A stretch of DNA of 64,000 nucleotides, taken from assembly GCA_016705005.1 (NCBI GenBank), contig JADIZB010000019.1, positions 62,001 to 126,000 on the forward strand, written 5' to 3'. How positions within the stretch are numbered: position 1 is the stretch's first letter; each line of letters opens with the position of its first letter. The notes under the pieces were generated by a model. That model ran no database searches. It was given only the letters and a program-made list of their open reading frames with translations, and had not been told where the DNA came from. Shown here one piece after another: positions 54,856 through 63,338 of the stretch. Source of the stretch: Bacteroidales bacterium (GTDB lineage Bacteria; Bacteroidota; Bacteroidia; Bacteroidales; Lentimicrobiaceae). The position numbers and the translations under genes are program-made.

Positions 54856-55923
54856 ATGAAAAACAAATTGAAAGTTTTGATTTCGCTAATTCTTTTGATT
54901 TCAACAAATTACGGATTTGCTCAATCAAGTCGTATTGAAAATACACAATTGGAATTAAAAGGCGAACTATTAATCATTACTTACGATATCGTTGGAAGTG
55001 AAATACTTGAAAATGTCAATGTTGTTATTACCACAAATTCCGGCAAAACAATAAATGCTTCAACATTAACCGGTGATATCGGAAAAAGTGTTTCGTCGGG
55101 TAAAAACAAACAGATAATCTGGAACATGAAATCTGATGGAATAGATGTACAGGGTGAGGAGCTGAATGTCAGAGTATTGGCTGAAAGATTAAACCAGATT
55201 ACTGATATTATTGAAGAATATATTCCTGATGAACAACATCCGAAACGTGATGTATTGTATTTAAAAGATGGTTCCAAACTCACCGGTTTAATACAGAAAA
55301 GATTCGATAAGAATGAAATTATCATTATCACACCGGAAGGCAATAGAATGACTTATTCTCCTGACCAGGTGAATGTTATAAAATATTCTGCCTTGATTAA
55401 GAACTCAGAAAACATTTTGCTGAAAAACGGAGATCTGATTATCGGAAGAATAAAAGAAATCAAACCGAACGAGAGTATAAAAATTAAAGTGCAAAAGAAC
55501 TACATTACCCTTGACCGTTCAGGTTTAGAAAGTGTTGTAACAACGACTAAAACAATGAGACAACCCAGTTTTTTCATTTCATATCAATTTATGAGAGGAG
55601 TTATGATCGGATATATTAAAAACTGGGGTGGTTATATTCAATACACCAGTAATCCTGATAATTCATTAAATGAAAACCTTGATGGGACAGTTCAACTCAC
55701 AGGTGGAATTACAAAAAGAATTTATTGTCAAAATTCATTTAATATGCATTTTTATACCGGTTTGGGTATCTTAAGCCGTTACCGGGAATATTATAATAAT
55801 CAAGAAGGCCTTGGAATGGATGTCGGTATCATTCTATCTTCAAACAGACTAATGTGTAATCTTGGTTGCATCATTTCATCCTTTACAGTGACCCCAAAGT
55901 TAGGTATTGGTATTAAATTATAA
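54856..55923 (+). CDS. Exported protein of unknown function with two LKDG/LKNG motifs
   Basis: A 355-residue protein with a signal peptide (residues about 1-22, cleavage near GFAQ). A beta-sandwich-like N-terminal part is followed by two similar short units, LYLKDGSKLTGLIQ and ILLKNGDLIIGRIKE, and a C-terminal region of amphipathic strands that could be a small barrel. It is the first gene of a two-gene unit with the secreted caspase-fold protein, 10 bases apart. I do not recognise a family beyond these motifs. Confidence 0.7.
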   Translation: MKNKLKVLISLILLISTNYGFAQSSRIENTQLELKGELLIITYDIVGSEILENVNVVITTNSGKTINASTLTGDIGKSVSSGKNKQIIWNMKSDGIDVQGEELNVRVLAERLNQITDIIEEYIPDEQHPKRDVLYLKDGSKLTGLIQKRFDKNEIIIITPEGNRMTYSPDQVNVIKYSALIKNSENILLKNGDLIIGRIKEIKPNESIKIKVQKNYITLDRSGLESVVTTTKTMRQPSFFISYQFMRGVMIGYIKNWGGYIQYTSNPDNSLNENLDGTVQLTGGITKRIYCQNSFNMHFYTGLGILSRYREYYNNQEGLGMDVGIILSSNRLMCNLGCIISSFTVTPKLGIGIKL

Positions 55924-55933
55924 CTGACCACAA

Positions 55934-57598
55934 ATGTTTAAACTTCAATTTATAATCGTACTGTTTGTCATAACCGGCAACTTGTTTTCCCAAAATGCAA
56001 CAGATCCGGCAATATATACCAAGACCACTGTTTCAGGTGATATTGCAACCATTTATATCCCCAGAAAAATTAAAATCGAGCGAACTGTAGCAAACATTGA
56101 CATTGTAATCAGGCAACAGTTGGAAGACTTCACGCTGCAGATGCGAAATGAAAACCAGATTACGGAGAATGTCCAGACAGAAGTAACAGCCCGGGTAGTT
56201 GAACAACCCGATGAAAAAGGATCGAATGAACTGAATTTAAGTATTGAGTTTAAGTACAGGGTAATCAAAGCCTCGTTGAGAAACAGAACTGAGGATTTCC
56301 CCAATGGTGAATACAGTCTGTTAAGTTCAAATGCCGCCAGAATCACCATGACCATGCTGAAACGTTCTGTAGAAGATCAGTTAACCGAATATCTTTCGCC
56401 CGGAACCAGGGTTACAATCCGGATCACAGGAACTACCGATGGCCTTCCTGTGGTTGGCAAAATTGCTTATAAAGGCGAATATGGTAACTTTCAGAATGAG
56501 AAGTGTTTTGTTAACGGGATGTTCGATAAAATCAGTGTCACTCAGGAATCCGGAGTCAAGACAAATGAACAATTGGCATTTCTGCGCACTTATGGTGTTC
56601 GGGAATTCATGGAGACCATGATTACGCCTTTACAGGGAACCGAAAATAATTTTGAACATTATGCTGTTGTTTCAAAGGGAATCGGAGGCGAATACCGAAA
56701 GATATCAGTTGAATTGATCATTCATGATGCCTTTCGGGATAAATTCCCTGAACCCCAGGAAAACTCAGGCTCTGCAGAAGTCGACCAGCGCGTATCTGAT
56801 GTTGATACAGATATTCCTGTTTCAGGTTATAATCGACAGAATGTTTATGCTTTGATTATTGGCAATGAAGATTATAGCAGCTTTCAGACCGGTCTGAATA
56901 AAGAAGCAAATGCTCTCTATGCCTTAAATGATGCGACCATTTTCAAAGAGTACTGCATAAAAACCCTGGGAATACCTGAGAAGAACATTACTTTCAGGAC
57001 GAATGCCACCAAAGGACAGATGGAGCAGGTTATAAAAAAATTGACATCAATTATGGAAGTAACCGGAGGAAAAGCTGAGTTTATCCTTTACTATTCTGGT
57101 CATGGATTGCCGGATGAGAAAAATAAAGAACCGTACCTGATTCCTGTTGACATCAGCGGGTCGAATATTGAAGGGGGAATAAAACTTCAGGACTTGTATC
57201 TGAATTTAACGAAATATCCATCCAAACGTTGTACAGTATTTCTCGATGCCTGTTTCACCGGAGGAGCGAGGAATGAATCACTGCTGGCTTTGAAAAGTGT
57301 CAGAATTAAGCCCAAAACGTCTCTGATATCAGGAAATCTTCTGGTTTTCAGTTCAAGCAGCGGGGAGGAGAGTTCGGGTGTCTATAAAGAAAAAAATCAT
57401 GGCTTATTCACCTATTTCCTTTTAAAAGAATTGAAAGAAACCAGGGGCAATCTTACATACAAAGAATTATCCGACCACATTATTGAGATTGTTAAATTAG
57501 AAAGTATCAATGTTAATGAGAAGTCACAAACCCCGCAAATCCAAGGGAGCAGTGTAATAGATAACATCTGGGAAACATGGAAACTAATAGAAAAATAA
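55934..57598 (+). CDS. Secreted caspase-fold (C14) protease
   Basis: A 554-residue protein with a signal peptide (residues 1-20, NLFSQ at its end). Residues about 150-280 have features of an OmpA-like domain. A caspase (peptidase C14) domain lies at about 300-554. The catalytic His is H390 in YYSGHG and the catalytic Cys is C440 in FLDACFTGG, as in metacaspases and related bacterial enzymes; VYALIIGNEDY marks the domain start. An exported location means that its role is extracytoplasmic, unlike intracellular cell-death caspases. The substrate is unknown. Confidence 0.9.
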   Translation: MFKLQFIIVLFVITGNLFSQNATDPAIYTKTTVSGDIATIYIPRKIKIERTVANIDIVIRQQLEDFTLQMRNENQITENVQTEVTARVVEQPDEKGSNELNLSIEFKYRVIKASLRNRTEDFPNGEYSLLSSNAARITMTMLKRSVEDQLTEYLSPGTRVTIRITGTTDGLPVVGKIAYKGEYGNFQNEKCFVNGMFDKISVTQESGVKTNEQLAFLRTYGVREFMETMITPLQGTENNFEHYAVVSKGIGGEYRKISVELIIHDAFRDKFPEPQENSGSAEVDQRVSDVDTDIPVSGYNRQNVYALIIGNEDYSSFQTGLNKEANALYALNDATIFKEYCIKTLGIPEKNITFRTNATKGQMEQVIKKLTSIMEVTGGKAEFILYYSGHGLPDEKNKEPYLIPVDISGSNIEGGIKLQDLYLNLTKYPSKRCTVFLDACFTGGARNESLLALKSVRIKPKTSLISGNLLVFSSSSGEESSGVYKEKNHGLFTYFLLKELKETRGNLTYKELSDHIIEIVKLESINVNEKSQTPQIQGSSVIDNIWETWKLIEK

Positions 57599-57929
57599 TG
57601 CTTTAAACAGAAACCATTGAAAATCTCACAATAGATTGATTCAATTTTACTACTTCAAACGCTAATCTGACATCGATATAATAAAATAAAACTCTCTTTC
57701 TGGGAGTGGAACCGCTATTTGGAAAATATGCGAGAGGCACCCTTTTTAGTATATAAATCCTCCGAATAGTGATTATTTAAATCCCTTCCCTCCCAATTAT
57801 TACCACTTCTGTCACATTCCCCCCTCTTCCGGTACTATAAATAAAAATTTCCTGAAATCTCCTGTGAAAATACAGCCGGATTTAGGATAAACATTCTTAA
57901 ATCAAGCCATTCATTAAAAAAGAAAAGCC
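57599..57929. other. Intergenic region before the DUF2135 lipoprotein gene
   Basis: About 330 bases without a gene. It contains copy B of the shared element and shows no other motif. Confidence 0.35.
57811..57838 (+). promoter_or_regulatory. Shared 28-bp promoter-like element, copy B
   Basis: GTCACATT (57811-57818), 12 bases (CCCCCCTCTTCC), GGTACTAT (57831-57838), 91 bases before the lipoprotein start. It is the same as copy A outside the spacer. Confidence 0.65.
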
Positions 57930-60170
57930 ATGAAAACACGTATTACACTGTTTGTTGCATTGATTGTCCTTGTTATAAATGTCCTATCGGGGTGTAAGAA
58001 AGATGAGGAAGAAACTCAGCCCAAAGATTTTGAATACTCTGAAGACCTGATGGTAATTGATAGTACAGAACTTAATACAATCACCTCTTTAAATGATCAG
58101 GGAACTATCATCCTGCCTTCAGGAACAACACTTGCCGGTAAACTTCAGGTTGGTTCTGTCATCGCAGGAGGTATCTCCGGTACCACACCATATGGCTTTC
58201 TGAAGAAAGTAACCGGCATTAACAGCGATGGGACCAATACAACTGTTAGCACAGAGAATGCAACCTTTGAAGATGCGTTTATAAATGCCAGCGTCAACTT
58301 CTCGAAGCAATTATCTATGAGCGATATTTCAGGTTCCAATAATTTCAAAAAGGGAATAAGTTTTAAAAGCAGCAATGGAGAAGGCTTTTTTATTGAAGCA
58401 GAAGATGTGGTTCTATGGGATGACGATGGGAATCCTTCAACAACAGGAGATCAGATCAAGGCTAATGGTAGCTTTTTTATGGATCCGACTGTAAACTTTG
58501 ATTTTGATGTAAGGAACAGAAGACTTGAGGAAGTCTACTTTTCTTTGCAAAATGTTCAGACAACAGAATTAACAGTTTTTGTCGGACGTGAAATACTCTC
58601 CCGGGAAACGGAATATTCACTTGCCAGAATCACCATGAATCCTATTTACATTCAGGCCGGATTAGTCCCCATTGTAGTTGTTCCGGTTCTTGAAATAACT
58701 GTCGGAGCAAAAGTTGAAGTCAATGTAAGGGTACAAACAGAAATTGCACAATCATCAACCCTGGAATATGGAGTTCAGTATCAAAACGGCACATGGGAAC
58801 CCATCAGCCATGCAGAAACTTCTTTTACAAGTGAGCCACCGCAGCTTTCCGCCAGTGTCGAAGTTAAAGGATATTTTGGACCTCAGTTTAATCTGCTGCT
58901 TTACGGAATTGCAGGACCGTACACCGATGCAAATGCATTTCTGAAACTGGAAGCCGATGTTTTTGACACACCCTGGTGGACATTGTATGGGGGAGGCGAA
59001 GTTGGCGTAGGTGTTCAGGTTGATTTTCTGGGGAAAACCATTGCCGATTTTTATCTGCCCAATGTGCTGAACTACCAGCAGATTATTGCGCAGGCAAATG
59101 GCGGAACGGAAGGAACGATAAAAGGAAGCGTAAAGGATGCATTGACTCTGAATGGATTGGCCGGAGTTGGTGTTAAAGTAAAAAAAGACAATCAGTATTC
59201 AGGTTTGACCGAATCAGATGGTGATGGGCAATTCAACGTCGCTTCGCCCGTGGGTGAAAACATTGTTGTGGAATTTACCAAGGCAGGCTATTTGCCGGTG
59301 ATTTATCAGAATGTTTCAGTCTCGGTGAATGAAGACACCTACCTTGAGCCGGTGCTTCAGATTGATGATGCGCATAGCGGTAACGGAAGCATCAGTGGCA
59401 GTATTTATAATGCTCTTGACGGTACAGGAATCTCCGGCTGCACCCTGAATCTTCGCTCCGGAATAAACGCAACGGAAGGCTTCATCGTAGCAACAGGTTT
59501 GACTGAAACTAACGGTTCATATTCAATCCAGGGGTTGCCTGCCGGGCACTACACCATTCAGGCACAGCGTCAGGGGTTTACCGAAAGCTTCTTTACTGTT
59601 GTCTGCATTGGGGGACAAAACCAGGGAAATCAGAACGGAACCATGACCCCTGTGCTGAATGAAGATGAAATCAGAGTTATTCTTACCTGGGGTGAAACTC
59701 CCGATGATCTCGATTCCCACCTCACAGGCCCCATGGATGGCGGAAACAGATTTCATATTTACTACAACTCCAAAATATATTATCAAAACGGCATTATGAA
59801 TGCTGCCCTCGATTATGATGACACGAATTCTTTTGGTCCGGAAACTGTTTCAATATATGAAACGTCGCAGGGCACCTACAGGTACAGTGTTCATGACTAT
59901 ACCAACAGAAGTTCAGGATACAGCCAGGCTTTATCAAATTCGTCGGCACAGGTCAGGGTATATCAGGGGAGCACAATGATCGCCGGTTATAATGTCCCGT
60001 CGAACACTGAAGGTACTTTATGGACAGTGTTCGAAATGACGAACGGTCAGATTGTTCCTGTGAACTCAATGACCTATGAAGCATCCCCTGGCGCTGTTAC
60101 AGGACCCAATGTTTCAACCGATGCGTGGCTTATAAAAAATCTGCCCCTGAAAAAAGGCAGCAGTAAATAA
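57930..60170 (+). CDS. Lipoprotein with carboxypeptidase-regulatory-like domains and C-terminal DUF2135
   Basis: A 746-residue lipoprotein: the signal ends in VLSGC with the acylated Cys near residue 22. Residues about 30-380 are beta-rich with no recognised family. Two carboxypeptidase-regulatory-like beta-sandwiches follow (about 390-475 and 485-570, with GTIKGSVKDA and GSISGSIYNA). The C-terminus (about 580-710) is a YfaP-type DUF2135 domain with VILTWGETPDDLDSHL. The layout suits a cell-envelope adhesion or binding protein. It ends before a terminator. Confidence 0.82.
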   Translation: MKTRITLFVALIVLVINVLSGCKKDEEETQPKDFEYSEDLMVIDSTELNTITSLNDQGTIILPSGTTLAGKLQVGSVIAGGISGTTPYGFLKKVTGINSDGTNTTVSTENATFEDAFINASVNFSKQLSMSDISGSNNFKKGISFKSSNGEGFFIEAEDVVLWDDDGNPSTTGDQIKANGSFFMDPTVNFDFDVRNRRLEEVYFSLQNVQTTELTVFVGREILSRETEYSLARITMNPIYIQAGLVPIVVVPVLEITVGAKVEVNVRVQTEIAQSSTLEYGVQYQNGTWEPISHAETSFTSEPPQLSASVEVKGYFGPQFNLLLYGIAGPYTDANAFLKLEADVFDTPWWTLYGGGEVGVGVQVDFLGKTIADFYLPNVLNYQQIIAQANGGTEGTIKGSVKDALTLNGLAGVGVKVKKDNQYSGLTESDGDGQFNVASPVGENIVVEFTKAGYLPVIYQNVSVSVNEDTYLEPVLQIDDAHSGNGSISGSIYNALDGTGISGCTLNLRSGINATEGFIVATGLTETNGSYSIQGLPAGHYTIQAQRQGFTESFFTVVCIGGQNQGNQNGTMTPVLNEDEIRVILTWGETPDDLDSHLTGPMDGGNRFHIYYNSKIYYQNGIMNAALDYDDTNSFGPETVSIYETSQGTYRYSVHDYTNRSSGYSQALSNSSAQVRVYQGSTMIAGYNVPSNTEGTLWTVFEMTNGQIVPVNSMTYEASPGAVTGPNVSTDAWLIKNLPLKKGSSK

Positions 60171-60210
60171 CCAGGCGTATTTGTTTGCTTAATGATGCTT
60201 TTTGAATCCC

Positions 60211-60248
60211 ATGCAGGATGCTGTTGCTGGCATCCTGCATTCTTTTTC
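60211..60248 (+). terminator. Rho-independent terminator
   Basis: ATGCAGGATGC (60211-60221) pairs with GCATCCTGCAT (60230-60240), followed by a T-rich tail. It ends the lipoprotein gene. Confidence 0.85.
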
Positions 60249-60375
60249 TGAGAATTCAAATCAAATCAATCACATATCAGTCAAGAATAATTTTAAGTAT
60301 ATTCGTACAACCATTATGAATAGGCCGCTTTCTCACTGAATCAGCCATTGAAAAGAAAAATAGAGATTACTGAAT

Positions 60376-61041
60376 ATGCCAATGGAAGAAAATAAAAAAC
60401 GATCCTTGTCACATTTATCCATTTTAGGGTACAATAAGCAAAAGTACACCGAAAGCGAAATACTGGAAGGTGTCAAAAACAATCAGGATATTATGTTCAG
60501 ATACATCTATAAAAGCTACTTCCCGGGGATCAGATCAATGGTCCTTGGTTTTCGGTCGCTTGCACTGGATACTGAGGATATATTTCAGGATGGACTCATC
60601 GCTGCTTCACGCAACGTAGCTCAAGGGAGGTTCAAGGGAGATTGCTCATTCAACACTTATCTTACGGCCATTTGCCGGAATATTTGCCGGAAGCAACTTG
60701 AACGAAATGCCAGAACCGGGTATAACCAACCCATCGGGGAGGTTGTAGATGAATCGGAAGCAGATATTGAAGATCTGATTACCCGGTTGACCATTCTGAA
60801 AGATCGAATGGACGAAAAATGCCGGGAGATCATCGATTTAAGGTTTGGACTGAATGATGGCTTTCAGGATTTGAAGAATAATCCTGAAAACGGTTCAAAC
60901 ATCAGGTTTGAGGTAATTGCCGATAAGCTGAACATAGAAGCCGACAATGCACGGCAACGTTTCAGGAGGTGTCTTGAAAAGCTGAAAGAAACAGTATTCA
61001 CAGATAGCTTCTGGAATGATTTACTGGCAAATGTTAAATAA
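60376..61041 (+). CDS. Sigma-70 family RNA polymerase sigma factor (ECF-like)
   Basis: A 221-residue sigma factor with region 2 (about 35-105, TEDIFQDGLIAASRN and a following CSFNTYLTAICRNICRK) and region 4 (about 140-210). The sequence between them is long and acidic. An alternative ATG lies two codons downstream at 60382. It is followed by an anti-sigma-like gene and exported proteins. A copy of the shared promoter-like element lies inside the first codons (60408-60435), so the real start or a second transcript may be downstream. Confidence 0.88.
   Translation: MPMEENKKRSLSHLSILGYNKQKYTESEILEGVKNNQDIMFRYIYKSYFPGIRSMVLGFRSLALDTEDIFQDGLIAASRNVAQGRFKGDCSFNTYLTAICRNICRKQLERNARTGYNQPIGEVVDESEADIEDLITRLTILKDRMDEKCREIIDLRFGLNDGFQDLKNNPENGSNIRFEVIADKLNIEADNARQRFRRCLEKLKETVFTDSFWNDLLANVK
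60408..60435 (+). promoter_or_regulatory. Shared 28-bp promoter-like element, copy C (within the sigma gene start)
   Basis: GTCACATT (60408-60415), 12 bases, GGTACAAT (60428-60435), one mismatch to copies A and B and the same spacing. It overlaps codons 11-20 of the sigma gene as annotated. Being in coding sequence, it may be coincidental, but the full match is unlikely by chance. Confidence 0.45.
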
Positions 61042-61050
61042 TGATGTGCC

Positions 61051-61730
61051 ATGAAAAAGTCAGAAAACGATTTTCAATTGATTGAAAGATTCCTGGATGG
61101 AACCCTGAGTGATCAGGAAAACGCAGATTTTCATGCCAGGGTTGAATCAGATCCTGAATTTGCCAGGCACTCTCAGAGCGCAGATTATTACAGGAAACCT
61201 ACACCGAAGCCACGAAAAGGATTGAACTGAAAAAGCAGGTAAGCTCAGTCATTGCTGATGAAAAGCGTAAGGCTGCATACAGGCAGAAAGTCTGGCTGGC
61301 CGCAGCTTCACTGGTGGTTCTGGCAACCATAGGTTCCTTGCTTATTTATAATGCCCTTAGCCATAAATCAGAAAGTCAATTTGCAAAGGAACAACCAACC
61401 CGGGACCGCGCCATTGAAGGAAAACAGAACAAAATGAACGAGTATGGCAATATGGATGTCGTTGTCAGAAAGGAGTCGGTTGATGACTTTTTCCCGGATG
61501 AATTCACCCCGCTGAAAGCAAACGATACCATCTGTTTTAAATGGCCTTCGGCCATGAGCCTCCGATATCTGACCATCTATAACAATAAAGGTGAGTTGGT
61601 AAAAAAAGTAACCATCAAGAAAAAAGTGAAAGAATATGTTCTGCTTCCAGGTGTTCTGAAACCGGGTATATATTACTGGAAATTTATGAACGACTCCACC
61701 CTGATCCGAATAACCGTCAGCAATCAGTAA
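61051..61730 (+). CDS. Anti-sigma factor-like membrane protein, interrupted by a frameshift
   Basis: The ATG at 61051, ten bases after the sigma stop, opens a protein whose N-terminal part (FQLIERFLDGTLSDQENADFHARV) is a typical anti-sigma cytoplasmic domain. That frame runs off into a stop at about 61230. The sequence then continues in another frame (ERRLLQETYTEATKRIELKK), followed by one transmembrane helix (VWLAAASLVVLATIGSLLIY) and an extracytoplasmic part to 61730. Adding one base near 61160-61166 joins the frames to about 226 residues. As with fabF, a one-base deletion in the sequence is likely. It would hold the sigma factor at the membrane until a signal arrives. Confidence 0.72.
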
Positions 61731-61753
61731 TAGATTCTCAACAACCTGTGACC

Positions 61754-63217
61754 ATGAATACTCTAAATAAATACTTCGGACTGACTGGTTTATTGATTGG
61801 GCTGATACTTGTCCAGTCAACCCCAGCTACCGGACAGGTTGTAGATAGCACATTTCTGAAGGAGTTCAGCTCATTTAACAAGCAGATCAATCAGGAATTC
61901 GGCATCTTTATCAGTCATAATGATTCTGTTTTTCTGCAGTTTTTACAGGATTCATGGAAGGAATTCGAAGGAAAACAGAACCCTATGCCTGTTTCACCCA
62001 AGCCTGTGAATCAACCGGTTTTCATTCAGCCTGATGTCAGGGAAAACGGTAATGATTCCATTTATCAGGAAAAAATAAACGATCAGATCATTACGCCCAA
62101 TGAAGAAAATTCAATTCCGGAGAAAGATGCACTGGAAAGCACTTCAACCAGGTCGTTTTCCTATTTCGGCACCAGAATAACACTACCTGTCAGTACTGGC
62201 AAACTACCGGCATTAAACAGTGTCACCCGCGAGGGCATTTCCGGTTTTTTTACCCAGGCAAGCCGCTGTACCGAACTCGATGAAATTGTGCGAAGTCTGA
62301 AGGAAAAATCGGGAAAAGTGAAACTGAACGACTGGGGCTTTGCTTCAATGTTATTTCAGGCTTCCGGATCTTTTTATTACAATGTAAATGAGCAGGTGTT
62401 ATTTACATGGGTGGGGTTGTTGCACAGTGGATACAATGTTAAAGTCGGCTACAGCAACCGCACAATTTATCTGCTGATCCCCTCCGATGTTCAATTATAC
62501 ACGGTCAGTTATACCATTGACAACAAGGAGTACTTTGTACTGGAACCAGGAGTTGTTCCTTCAGCATCGGAAAAAGTCTTCATCCACCAGGCCAATTATC
62601 CGGGAAATAAAACTGATTTCTCATTTAAACTTACAGAAGCTCCCGAGTTCAACAACCAGGAAGAACCCAGATCATTGTATTCCGGGAAAACACTCAGCAT
62701 AAAACTGAATAAAAACCTGCTTTCATTCTATCAGAATTATCCTCCCTGTGACCTTGATGTTTATTTCAACACCCCGGTTTCGGATGCCGTCCTGGAACAG
62801 CTGGATGCCTATTTTCTTCCTGATCTGCAGGGCAAAAATGATACGGAACGGGTTGCCTGGCTGCTTGAATTTATGTATCAGGCCATCCGGTACAAAACCG
62901 ATCGCGTACAGTTTGGAAAGGAGAGGTATCTTTTCCCCGACGAAACCCTTTTTTTCCCCGCAGCTGACTGCGAAGACCGATCCGTTCTTTTTGCGAGACT
63001 GGTTAAGAGATACACAAAGCTGGAAGCCATCGGGCTGAGTTATCCGATGCATGTTTCCGTTGCTGTAAATCTCCCTGAATGCCAGGGAGAAGACTTTATT
63101 ATGTTTAGGAGCAAACGGTTTTACCATTGCGATCCGACCTATCTTGGCGCTGGATGCGGAATGGCGATGAAGGCTGTCAAAAATCTCATTCCTGTGGTTG
63201 TTTACCAGAACTTCTGA
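61754..63217 (+). CDS. Secreted transglutaminase-like (cysteine protease fold) protein
   Basis: A 487-residue protein with a signal peptide; the start is the ATG at 61754, since the GTG two codons earlier only extends it. The C-terminal third has a papain-like transglutaminase triad: Cys in PAADCEDRS (C406), His in PMHVSVAV (H433) and Asp in CDPTYLGAG (D460). The first 400 residues show no family I recognise. It may cross-link or cleave cell-surface or secreted proteins. It lies 24 bases after the anti-sigma-like gene and is probably in the same transcript. Confidence 0.78.
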   Translation: MNTLNKYFGLTGLLIGLILVQSTPATGQVVDSTFLKEFSSFNKQINQEFGIFISHNDSVFLQFLQDSWKEFEGKQNPMPVSPKPVNQPVFIQPDVRENGNDSIYQEKINDQIITPNEENSIPEKDALESTSTRSFSYFGTRITLPVSTGKLPALNSVTREGISGFFTQASRCTELDEIVRSLKEKSGKVKLNDWGFASMLFQASGSFYYNVNEQVLFTWVGLLHSGYNVKVGYSNRTIYLLIPSDVQLYTVSYTIDNKEYFVLEPGVVPSASEKVFIHQANYPGNKTDFSFKLTEAPEFNNQEEPRSLYSGKTLSIKLNKNLLSFYQNYPPCDLDVYFNTPVSDAVLEQLDAYFLPDLQGKNDTERVAWLLEFMYQAIRYKTDRVQFGKERYLFPDETLFFPAADCEDRSVLFARLVKRYTKLEAIGLSYPMHVSVAVNLPECQGEDFIMFRSKRFYHCDPTYLGAGCGMAMKAVKNLIPVVVYQNF

Positions 63218-63338
63218 ACTTACGGCTATATTTTTTATCTGTCTGAGTTTGTATAATTTAGATTGATTTCAAATAATTCCTGAATTATTGTTTACTTCAT
63301 ATTTAATGTAAATTTAAAGCTGATAAAACTATATACTT

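Noticed and set aside
55934..57598. Abortive-infection or cell-death caspase system
   Set aside because: The caspase-fold protein has a signal peptide and an OmpA-like region, and no phage-sensing or effector partner genes lie nearby, so an intracellular defence role is not supported.
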